From: a virus
Direction: 5' to 3' (one strand)
IMG/VR virus record: IMGVR_UViG_3300042691_029452
Span: 1 to 34,048 of that record
DNA: 34,048 bases
This document shows positions 6,022-12,162 of this stretch, piece after piece (positions within the stretch are counted from its first letter, which is position 1; the number at the start of each line of letters is the position of its first letter). Both the position numbers and the translations under genes were made by a program. The notes under the pieces are model-generated. The model was not told the DNA's origin. It saw only the letters and a list, made by a program, of their open reading frames with translations, and made no database searches.

Positions 6022-6240
6022 ATGCACAAGAGCACGGTTTCCAAACAACATATTGTAGTAGATTTTGGACCATCTACTATCATCATGCTATCAGAAATAG
6101 TGTTGATTGGGTTAAAATTGATGAATTATATACCGTATTCTTGGACATTAGTGCTCTCTCCTATCATATTAGTTATTTTGGGAGCATCGACTATACTATT
6201 TTTTACTCTAATAAAACTCATAAAAGATAATCTTTTTTAG
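6022..6240 (+). CDS. Small two-helix membrane protein (72 aa)
   Basis: A polar N-terminus is followed by two hydrophobic helices (residues about 19-36 and 41-66) separated by a short turn NYIPYS. GGAGAG precedes ATG. The last base of its stop codon TAG is the first base of the tmRNA acceptor stem, so the two are on one transcript and 5' processing of the tmRNA would trim the messenger. Two-helix small proteins of this kind include holins, but no holin-specific feature is seen. Confidence 0.6.
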   Translation: MHKSTVSKQHIVVDFGPSTIIMLSEIVLIGLKLMNYIPYSWTLVLSPIILVILGASTILFFTLIKLIKDNLF

Positions 6241-6578
6241 GGCCTGACAGGTTTCGACGGGATGTAGATGATTGAGCTTTGTGTCTCGTTTGGTAAGACG
6301 AGTAAAACAGACCAAATAAATTTAACTGGCAACTATAACTTAGCCCTCGCTGCTTAATCGCAGCCTGATGAATTAATCTGATACGACCGCATAGGGTTAA
6401 TTCATTCATAGATGTGGTCTAGCCTTGATAGGAACCGTATTCAAGGTGATGTTTCGGTTCTATATTCAGTTCGCGTTTGTTAGTTGATGAAAACTGAATG
6501 AATATAAACAACTGACTACACACATAAAACCTTAATAGGAAGCAGTCTCGGACGTGGGTTCGAATCCCACCAGGTCCA
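6240..6578 (+). ncRNA. ssrA: Transfer-messenger RNA (tmRNA) encoding tag GNYNLALAA
   Basis: The tRNA-like ends close on each other: GGGCCTG at 6240-6246 pairs with CAGGTCC at 6571-6577 and A6578 is the discriminator. The 5' part continues with the tmRNA signature GGTTTCGACGGGAT, and the 3' part has a T-arm GTGGG-TTCGAAT-CCCAC. The mRNA-like part begins at GGC (6328) and reads G-N-Y-N-L-A-L-A-A then TAA at 6355-6357; the ALAA end is the ClpXP-type degradation signal. A conserved-type A is found 4 bases before the resume codon. A stem follows the tag stop (GCTGC/GCAGC) and the remaining bases could hold the pseudoknots. The length, 339 nt, is normal. CCA is not encoded. It would free stalled ribosomes with SmpB, which is not encoded in this window. 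Confidence 0.95.
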
Positions 6579-6616
6579 TTTAAAACGGTTGATGTAATAT
6601 AATTTGGGAGATTTCT

Positions 6617-6895
6617 ATGTTTAAAATTATACTACATCATATTAGGAAATGGTTTCAAAAACCTGATGTGGTTGAAGAAATTTATGCAGAAAACATTGAC
6701 AGATTGTATACCAAGTGTTTAGTATTACTTCACAGAGCATCATCACTTGCACAACTTTATGCAGCGCGTCGGGTCATGAAAAAACATGAAGAAGAAGTGC
6801 TAAGACACAACAGTTTACCGTGGATGATTGATCAGCAGGAAAAGTTAAACAAACTCTGGATTCAAAAGTATAAACTTTGGAAAGTTAGGGACTAA
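6617..6895 (+). CDS. Small basic helical hypothetical protein (92 aa)
   Basis: GGGAG precedes ATG. The product is Lys/Arg/His-rich and predicted helical, with segments such as SLAQLYAARRVMKKHEEEV and a C-terminal KLWIQKYKLWKVRD. No membrane helix, cysteine pair or catalytic motif is found. It starts 39 bases after the tmRNA and its stop is adjacent to the next start (TAACATG). Confidence 0.6.
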   Translation: MFKIILHHIRKWFQKPDVVEEIYAENIDRLYTKCLVLLHRASSLAQLYAARRVMKKHEEEVLRHNSLPWMIDQQEKLNKLWIQKYKLWKVRD

Positions 6896-6896
6896 C

Positions 6897-7286
6897 ATGC
6901 TAAACCGCCGAATCAAGAAGCTGTCTAAGTCGATGGTTACTAAAATCACTGGTCGCCAATACCTTACATGTTCTCAGTGTAACACCGAAGAAGTAGAGGT
7001 TCCCGCTGACGTGTCAGCGGTTACCTGTGCACATTGTGTTCAAAAGATGATCGCCCCGCCAGAAGAAGTGCGAGAAAAGTCTGATAAGCCGCGTGGTTGG
7101 CATTTCAAGGTATATTTCGAACACAATGGGCTGGTATATTCTAAGGGACAAGAGATTACTGATCCAGAAGATATTGCGCGGTTGAAGAAAGAATTAAAAA
7201 AGTCTAAACAATTAGCCAAGGCAACAACGGTAAAGCCCAAGGCTACAGTAAAAAGAGGACGTAAGAATGCTCGTTCTTCCAAATAG
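6897..7286 (+). CDS. Zinc-ribbon protein with basic tail (129 aa)
   Basis: Residues 25-46 hold two Cys pairs (CSQC and CAHC), a zinc ribbon. A central block contains KPRGWHFKVYFEHNG and VYSKGQEITD, wording I associate with a conserved but unassigned protein of aquatic T4-like phages. The last 35 residues are Lys/Arg/Ala/Thr-rich (KATVKRGRKNARSSK) and would bind nucleic acid. The gene overlaps the next one by 20 bases. Confidence 0.7.
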   Translation: MLNRRIKKLSKSMVTKITGRQYLTCSQCNTEEVEVPADVSAVTCAHCVQKMIAPPEEVREKSDKPRGWHFKVYFEHNGLVYSKGQEITDPEDIARLKKELKKSKQLAKATTVKPKATVKRGRKNARSSK

Positions 7287-7584
7287 AAGTGCTGTTGTAT
7301 GGGATAGATTTTTAACGGAAAATAAAGTATTAGTATACAAGTATATTGTGCGAGAGATCAAAAAGAATTTGTTTGACGACAAAGACAAAATTGATCTCTT
7401 TAAGTTTGATGACAATACCATGCATGCATGGATACCAAAAAATAAAGTATTACAAACGTTACACGAGTCCATCAAAATATTTATTTCCGCTGAAGAGTAT
7501 GAATATGCCAGAAAAGCGGATAATATAATAAAACAATATTACATTGATAAACTTCTTAAAGATGTAAATAAACCAGAGGAATGA
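7267..7584 (+). CDS. Hypothetical protein with UvrB/C-like motif at its end (105 aa)
   Basis: Starts inside the 3' end of the preceding gene, with GAGG upstream. Residues about 78-95 (FISAEEYEYARKADNIIKQ) resemble the short UVR motif that pairs UvrB with UvrC and is also seen in Clp-adaptor-type proteins. The rest is a mixed alpha/beta sequence with no recognised domain. A protein-protein contact role is the most that can be inferred. Confidence 0.6.
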   Translation: MLVLPNRSAVVWDRFLTENKVLVYKYIVREIKKNLFDDKDKIDLFKFDDNTMHAWIPKNKVLQTLHESIKIFISAEEYEYARKADNIIKQYYIDKLLKDVNKPEE

Positions 7585-7587
7585 TTT

Positions 7588-8106
7588 ATGGGATTTGAAA
7601 CAATACGATGCGTTGTTCTCAATTCCACATATGAACCGATATCAGTAGTCACTTCTAAACGGGCATTGCTGTTGATCCTTGAAGGAAAAGCAATCGTTGT
7701 TGAAGAACATCCGTATGTAGAAGTGAGATCGCCGTCCGTCACTTTCAAAGCTCCGGTGATGGTTGCATTAAAGGAATATGTGAGAAACCGAAAGATTTTT
7801 AAAACTACAGCAACTCTTACTCAACGAAATTTGTTCATCCGTGACGGGTATACGTGCCAGTATTGCAATCGTCATAAGTCACAGCTTCGCAATTTTGAGT
7901 TTTTGACGCGAGATCACATCATTCCCGAATCACGTGGCGGTAAGAACACATGGGAAAACTTGGTAACCGCATGCTCCACTTGCAATAACAAAAAAGCAGA
8001 TTATAATTTAGAAGATACAAAACTGACCTTGCAAAAGAAGCCAGTGATGCCTACATTGTTTGAACTGTGGATGAAGACAAGTCACCGACGACTTGTAAAC
8101 GTTTAA
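7588..8106 (+). CDS. HNH endonuclease
   Basis: 172 residues. The N-terminal part has LNSTYEPISVV and KRALLLILEGKAIVVE, typical of a widespread bacterial and phage HNH family. The nuclease domain has zinc pairs C90-x2-C93 and C129-x2-C132 around the catalytic DH at 109-110 (RDHIIPESRGGKNTWENL), with Asn at the usual positions after it. It is a free-standing gene with a good ribosome site (AGAGGA), not inside another gene, so it need not be a homing enzyme. Roles proposed for the family include DNA cleavage in packaging or host genome attack; which applies here is unknown. Confidence 0.85.
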   Translation: MGFETIRCVVLNSTYEPISVVTSKRALLLILEGKAIVVEEHPYVEVRSPSVTFKAPVMVALKEYVRNRKIFKTTATLTQRNLFIRDGYTCQYCNRHKSQLRNFEFLTRDHIIPESRGGKNTWENLVTACSTCNNKKADYNLEDTKLTLQKKPVMPTLFELWMKTSHRRLVNV

Positions 8107-8128
8107 AATTTAAAAAAAGGTTATTATT

Positions 8129-8758
8129 ATGTTTACGATTGAAAACACCGAAGAAAAGACCGAAGAAAACTATAAGAAGTTCATGGAGTATATTGAGGCA
8201 GATTCTCGTGCAGAAAATCTGAAGAAGTTATATCAGATATTCCATGATGAACTGATTAGTGCACCGGCATCTGCTCGCACATATTTTCATAACTGTTTTC
8301 CTGGTGGTTATCTTGACCACATTCTTCGTGTCACGGATATTGCACTGAAGATGGCTGGGCTGTATAAGTCAATGGAAGGACATGTAGACTTTACAAAGGA
8401 AGAACTTATCTTTTCCGCATTACACCATGACCTTGGAAAGCTTGGTGATGAGAACGGTCCTTATTACGTAGATCAAGATTCCGACTGGCACCGGAAGCGC
8501 GGTGAATTATACAAGTATAATGATAATCTTCAATACTTTAAGGCTCCAGAGCGAGGATTGGTTATTCTCCAGAGACACGGTATTACCGTAACCGATACTG
8601 AGTGGCTGACAATCAAGCTTTCGGATGGTCTTTATTGTGAAGGAAATGACTCATATCTTAAAAATAATGGTATGAAAACGAATCTCCCATACATCATTCA
8701 TTGGGCAGATAATATGGCAACGCGAATTGAAAAAACCAAAAACGCGGTCGCTTTTTAA
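8129..8758 (+). CDS. HD-domain phosphohydrolase-like protein
   Basis: 209 residues. Metal-binding His/Asp residues of the HD superfamily are visible: H64 in GYLDHILRV, H99-H100-D101 in ALHHDLGKLGD, and a later conserved LSDGLY segment. HD enzymes remove phosphate from nucleotides or phosphodiesters. The sequence resembles an HD protein repeatedly seen in aquatic T4-like phages, of unknown substrate. Its position among nucleotide and repair genes is consistent with a role in nucleotide metabolism. Confidence 0.8.
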   Translation: MFTIENTEEKTEENYKKFMEYIEADSRAENLKKLYQIFHDELISAPASARTYFHNCFPGGYLDHILRVTDIALKMAGLYKSMEGHVDFTKEELIFSALHHDLGKLGDENGPYYVDQDSDWHRKRGELYKYNDNLQYFKAPERGLVILQRHGITVTDTEWLTIKLSDGLYCEGNDSYLKNNGMKTNLPYIIHWADNMATRIEKTKNAVAF

Positions 8759-8779
8759 AGTAATAAAATATATATAATG

Positions 8780-8800
8780 GAGGATGTCTTCGGAGTCCTC
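8780..8800 (+). promoter_or_regulatory. UUCG-tetraloop hairpin upstream of hsp20
   Basis: GAGGA at 8780-8784 pairs with TCCTC at 8796-8800, and C8788-G8793 closes a TTCG tetraloop at 8789-8792. It lies in the 91-base region between the HD gene and hsp20 and hides a GGAGG sequence in its stem. It could be a processing or stability element; no U-run follows, so it is not a typical terminator. Confidence 0.4.
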
Positions 8801-8849
8801 AACATCGTTACCCAACAGTGGGAGCGATACTTTATACAGGAGAACACTT

Positions 8850-9350
8850 ATGACAAAGTGGACAGTGCAGCGGGTTCCCGCATCGGTTATTGAGAAAGAA
8901 TTGGAATTCAACCGTGATAATTTGCTAAACACGTTTGATAGGTTTTTTGATGACGCGTTTCGTGGTCAATTCCCTGATCTTTATAAGGGATTTGGAATTG
9001 AACCGTTCAGTAAGGCGGCATATCCAAAGGTTAATGTGTTGTCGTTTGATGACAAAGTTCAAATTGAAGCAGAAATTGCAGGATATAACAAAGAGGACAT
9101 CTCAATTCAGATTGAGGATGATGTTTTAAGTATTGTTGGAAAGACTGCACAGCAAAGTGAGCAAACTGATAAATCCGTTTATCTACTTCGTGAATTGAAG
9201 CGTAGCTCTTTCAGTCGTTCTTTTAGGCTCACCGACCAGCTTGACGCCGATAAGGTGGACGCAGCATTCAACAATGGGTTACTTCATATTACTATTCCAC
9301 GAAAGGTTCAAACTAAGGAGAACAAAGCGAAGACTGTGGTAATCAAGTAA
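8850..9350 (+). CDS. hsp20: Small heat-shock protein (Hsp20/alpha-crystallin)
   Basis: 166 residues. The alpha-crystallin domain runs from about residue 57 to 155, with PKVNVLSFDDKVQIEAEIAG at its start and an AFNNGLLHITIPRK segment near its end; the latter matches the conserved GxLxIxxP-type signature. The C-terminal tail ends KAKTVVIK and carries an I-x-I-like end. These ATP-independent chaperones hold unfolding proteins. The start MTKWTVQ at 8850 is used because AGGAG lies 7 bases upstream; the same frame extends 22 codons further but without spacing for a ribosome site. Hsp20 genes are known in aquatic T4-like phages. Confidence 0.9.
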   Translation: MTKWTVQRVPASVIEKELEFNRDNLLNTFDRFFDDAFRGQFPDLYKGFGIEPFSKAAYPKVNVLSFDDKVQIEAEIAGYNKEDISIQIEDDVLSIVGKTAQQSEQTDKSVYLLRELKRSSFSRSFRLTDQLDADKVDAAFNNGLLHITIPRKVQTKENKAKTVVIK

Positions 9351-9378
9351 TTAAAACTTAAAAAAATGGAGGTCTAGT

Positions 9379-9435
9379 ATGTGTGGATGTAATCATTGCA
9401 ATTGCGGCTGTTCCACCATTAACATAACTGACTAA
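9379..9435 (+). CDS. 18-residue cysteine-rich microprotein or leader peptide
   Basis: Reads MCGCNHCNCGCSTINITD then TAA. Five Cys and one His fall within residues 2-11, in a C-x-C-x-H-C-x-C-x-C pattern that would bind metal as a miniature metallothionein. GGAGG sits 6 bases before ATG, an excellent ribosome site, which is the main reason to call it. It could instead be a cysteine-sensing leader peptide (five Cys codons in eleven), because its 3' end forms the left arm of the hairpin at 9421-9463. Too short for any family match. Confidence 0.55.
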   Translation: MCGCNHCNCGCSTINITD

Positions 9436-9463
9436 CGGGGAGGTGATCCTTAACAGTTATGTT
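9421..9463 (+). promoter_or_regulatory. Hairpin presenting a near-perfect anti-16S sequence in its loop
   Basis: AACATAACTG (9421-9430) pairs perfectly with CAGTTATGTT (9454-9463). The 23-base loop contains GGAGGTGATC (9439-9448), an exact 10-base complement of the usual 16S rRNA 3' end. The left arm codes the last residues of the Cys-rich microprotein. The only ATG just downstream (9459) is in the right arm and opens a 3-codon frame, so no ordinary gene uses this ribosome site. Confidence 0.55.
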
Positions 9464-9496
9464 CAACTAGTAACCCTTATTACTATGGAGAATCAG

Positions 9497-9528
9497 CACG
9501 ACTAGGGAGCACACGTTCTCTAGTCGTG
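9497..9528 (+). promoter_or_regulatory. Stable hairpin before the membrane protein gene
   Basis: The 9-bp perfect stem CACGACTAG / CTAGTCGTG is extended by G-C, A-T and G-U pairs to about 13 bp with a 6-base loop. There is no U-run behind it, so it is more likely an RNA stability or processing element than an intrinsic terminator. It lies 16 bases before the ATG at 9545. Confidence 0.5.
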
Positions 9529-9544
9529 TTCACTTGAGACATAT

Positions 9545-10585
9545 ATGAATACACGTAGCTCATTGATCGCCGTTACATCACTCACTGCAACGTTTGTTGC
9601 ACTGTGTGCCGCCTTATTTTCTGTTACTGGAATAGCAAAACTATTTGCCGGAGCAGCATTGAGTGCGGGTATAATGGCAGCAGCACTAGAACTTGGAAAA
9701 ATTGTCAGTATTTCTTTTTTATATCAATATTGGACAGAAATCCCAAAAACTCTTAAGTATTATTTATCAGTTGCTGCGGTAGTATTAATGGTTATTACGT
9801 CGGCTGGTATTTATGGTTATTTGTCATCTGCATATGCCAAGGTTGCTGCTACTCCATTGACGTTGAATGCGGATATTGAAACAATGGAAGGGCGAGTCAA
9901 AAGTTTAGAGCAAGATATTAAACGAAAAGAAGATAGACTTAATCAATTAATAAATCTTCGGTCCCAACAAGAAACTCGTTTGGATAATATGGTATCCAAA
10001 TCGACAACGGGAAATAGTTCTACTATTCGCTCGGCACAAAATGCACTGACTGCAGCAGATAAAAATGTTACTGCGTTGCAAAGTGAAATATCCAACCTTT
10101 CAGCCCAGAGGGATAGTCTCAATGGAATCAGTATTAACAAACGTGTGCAAATTGAAACAAATGGTGATATCGGAACTTTCGTCTATATTGCAAAAGTATT
10201 GGGCACTGACCTTGATACGGTGGTCAAATGGTTCACGCTCGTCATTGTTTTAGTTTTTGATCCGTTAGCGGTTGCGCTTGTTGTTGCAGTTAATTTTTTA
10301 ATTAAAAACAAATCAAAACATGACATTGTTTTGCCTGAATTAACGCAGGAACCGGAAATTGTGGTGGGAGAATCTACAGAAGCGGAAATTCAGCCACTAG
10401 ATTCGGTAGTTGAAGAGCCATATAAAATATATACTGAACCTGAGCAACCCATAGTTCTACCAAATGATCCACAATATTATACTCGTGGAGATTTTGACTG
10501 GTCGAATGAACGCATGTGGAAAACAAATCCTAGTGCAGTTGAGTATTATAATAGAGAAATATTACCAAGAAGAATGGGATCTTGA
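9545..10585 (+). CDS. Multi-helix membrane protein with central coiled coil (346 aa)
   Basis: Hydrophobic helices lie near residues 6-30, 33-60 and 75-97, followed by a long coiled coil (about 105-205, Glu/Lys/Gln-rich, probably periplasmic). A fourth helix follows near 230-254 (WFTLVIVLVFDPLAVALVVA), then a Pro/Glu-rich cytoplasmic tail ending WKTNPSAVEYYNREILPRR. The layout suggests a membrane complex with a large extra-cytoplasmic stalk. Similar proteins appear in other aquatic T4-like phages as hypothetical membrane proteins. The function is unknown; a role in envelope remodelling or exclusion is only conjecture. Confidence 0.7.
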   Translation: MNTRSSLIAVTSLTATFVALCAALFSVTGIAKLFAGAALSAGIMAAALELGKIVSISFLYQYWTEIPKTLKYYLSVAAVVLMVITSAGIYGYLSSAYAKVAATPLTLNADIETMEGRVKSLEQDIKRKEDRLNQLINLRSQQETRLDNMVSKSTTGNSSTIRSAQNALTAADKNVTALQSEISNLSAQRDSLNGISINKRVQIETNGDIGTFVYIAKVLGTDLDTVVKWFTLVIVLVFDPLAVALVVAVNFLIKNKSKHDIVLPELTQEPEIVVGESTEAEIQPLDSVVEEPYKIYTEPEQPIVLPNDPQYYTRGDFDWSNERMWKTNPSAVEYYNREILPRRMGS

Positions 10586-10610
10586 CATTTTATTGGTAAA
10601 CTGTTAGATT
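10582..10610 (+). promoter_or_regulatory. Promoter for uvdE (TTGACA ... TAGATT)
   Basis: TTGACA at 10582-10587, 17-bp spacer, TAGATT at 10605-10610. The -10 region CTGTTAGATT is identical to that of the primase promoter at 33184-33212. The leader before ATG at 10638 is about 20 bases. The -35 box overlaps the stop codon of the upstream membrane protein. Confidence 0.7.
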
Positions 10611-10637
10611 TAATACAACTCAACCAAGGTTACGTTT

Positions 10638-11534
10638 ATGTCGCATAACGTCGGTTATTGCTGCATCAATCTTACTCTGCAAAAGTCAGACAATATCACG
10701 ACAAATCGTGATATGATTCAACGCACATTTCTTGAGCGCGGTGTTTCATATGCGTCTGAGCTTGCTTTGCAAAATTCACGTGATTTAATCAAAATACTAG
10801 AATGGAATGCCGCAAACAATATCAAAGTGTTTCGCGTTTCTTCTGGTATTTTTCCGTGGAATGCAAAATACGAATTGACAGATCTTCCCGATTATGATGC
10901 AATTGCACATAATCTTAAGATTGCCGGTGACGTTGCACTTAGAACGAATCAGCGATTGTCGGCACACCCTGACCACTTTGTCAAGTTAGGATCTGAAAAG
11001 CCAACTGTCGTAGACAATTCTATTCATGATCTTGAGCACCACTCGGCTGTATTTGATCTCATGGGGCTTCCTGCATCACACTATGCTCCACTCAATATTC
11101 ACGTTGGTATGAACTTTTCCACTGACACAGTAAACCGTTGGCTTGCTGCATATGATCGCCTTTCTGATAATTGTAAAAAGCGTCTCGTTGTAGAAAATGA
11201 CGATAAGTCATCCGCATTTTCTGTTCGGCAACTGTATTACCATTTATACAAAGCTATTCATATACCGATCACGTTTGATTACTTTCATCATCAGTTTCAT
11301 GACGATGGCTGGATTGAAAAAGATGCACTAATTACTGCAGCATTTACGTGGGATGTTAGACCACTATTTCATTATAGTGAATCCAAAAACTTAAATGAAA
11401 ATGTATCTGGTAATCCACGAGCACACGCAGATTATGTGTTTAGCCGAATCAATGATTATGGTATGAATATTGATGTTGATCTAGAAGCAAAAGCAAAAGA
11501 ACTCGCCCTTTTCAAATATAGGAGTTTAACATGA
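10638..11534 (+). CDS. uvsE: UV-damage endonuclease (UvdE/UvsE family)
   Basis: 298 residues, the usual length for UvsE. Diagnostic blocks are present in order: NVGYCCINLTL at the N-terminus, FRVSSGIFPW, LSAHPDHFVKLGS with the metal-binding His, a DLEHHSAVFDLMGL helix, NIHVGM, LVVENDDKSSAFSV with metal-binding Glu and Asp, and ITFDYFHHQFHDDG with a His cluster. The fold is a TIM barrel holding manganese that nicks DNA 5' to cyclobutane dimers and 6-4 photoproducts. It has its own promoter, and its stop overlaps the glycosyltransferase start in an ATGA junction. A repair gene like this suits a phage of sunlit water. Confidence 0.92.
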   Translation: MSHNVGYCCINLTLQKSDNITTNRDMIQRTFLERGVSYASELALQNSRDLIKILEWNAANNIKVFRVSSGIFPWNAKYELTDLPDYDAIAHNLKIAGDVALRTNQRLSAHPDHFVKLGSEKPTVVDNSIHDLEHHSAVFDLMGLPASHYAPLNIHVGMNFSTDTVNRWLAAYDRLSDNCKKRLVVENDDKSSAFSVRQLYYHLYKAIHIPITFDYFHHQFHDDGWIEKDALITAAFTWDVRPLFHYSESKNLNENVSGNPRAHADYVFSRINDYGMNIDVDLEAKAKELALFKYRSLT

Positions 11535-12160
11535 TGATTAGTTTCGCCGTAACGACACACAACGAAGGACAGTATGTTCAAGACCTTCTTGATCAATTGG
11601 TCCCCTATTGTGAAAAAACCGGTGATGAAATTGTCGTGGTAGATGATCATTCCACGGATCCATTTACAATAAACACGCTTGAAGGATATGAGCGGTCTGG
11701 TGCAATCAAGCTACACCAGCATGCATTAAATGGTGATTTTGCAAGCCACAAAAACTTCTTGACAGAACAGTGTGCTGGTGATTATATTTTTCAAGTAGAT
11801 GCAGATGAAACGTTTAATTCTACGTTATTAACATATCTTCATGACATCGTTGACAACAATACCTCTATTGATTTGTTTCTTATTCCTCGTGTTAATGTGG
11901 TCAGTGGACTAACTGACGAAGATATTCGTCGTTGGGGCTGGCAGGTTAATGAACAAGGATGGGTCATGTTTCCAGATTATCAAACGCGGTTATATCGGAA
12001 TCATGTAGATATTCGGTGGGAAGGAAAGGTCCACGAACGTATCGTTGGATACAAGACAACAGCACCTCTCCCTCCAGAAGAAGAGTGGGCACTCTATCAC
12101 ATCAAAGATGTTGACCGCCAACGAAAGCAGAACGATTATTACGCAACAATTCAGAGGTAA
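11531..12160 (+). CDS. Family 2 glycosyltransferase
   Basis: 209 residues of GT-A fold. The N-terminal nucleotide-binding strand is ISFAVTTHNEGQYVQDLL, followed by EIVVVDDHSTD, and the metal-binding DxD is in IFQVDADETF. A later block RRWGWQVNEQGWVMFPDYQTRLYRN with GKVHERI resembles the acceptor side of small GT2 enzymes that handle lipopolysaccharide or protein glycans. There are no membrane helices. The start is at an ATGA overlap with uvsE, with AGGAG 6 bases upstream, so the two are translationally coupled. It could modify phage DNA, virion proteins or host surface sugars. Confidence 0.85.
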   Translation: MMISFAVTTHNEGQYVQDLLDQLVPYCEKTGDEIVVVDDHSTDPFTINTLEGYERSGAIKLHQHALNGDFASHKNFLTEQCAGDYIFQVDADETFNSTLLTYLHDIVDNNTSIDLFLIPRVNVVSGLTDEDIRRWGWQVNEQGWVMFPDYQTRLYRNHVDIRWEGKVHERIVGYKTTAPLPPEEEWALYHIKDVDRQRKQNDYYATIQR

Positions 12161-12162
12161 CC

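Noticed and set aside
6590-6602. TATAAT-like sequence after the tmRNA
   Set aside because: No -35 box at a proper distance; it looks like chance in AT-rich DNA.
7588-8106. Homing endonuclease or intron
   Set aside because: The HNH gene stands alone with its own ribosome site; no interrupted gene or intron boundary flanks it.
8777-8890. 37-codon frame beginning MEDVFGVLN before hsp20
   Set aside because: No ribosome site, overlaps the hsp20 start in another frame, and the region is better read as a structured leader.
9444-9506. GTG-start frame of 20 codons beginning at the anti-16S sequence
   Set aside because: The ribosome site would touch the start codon with no spacing, so it could not initiate normally.
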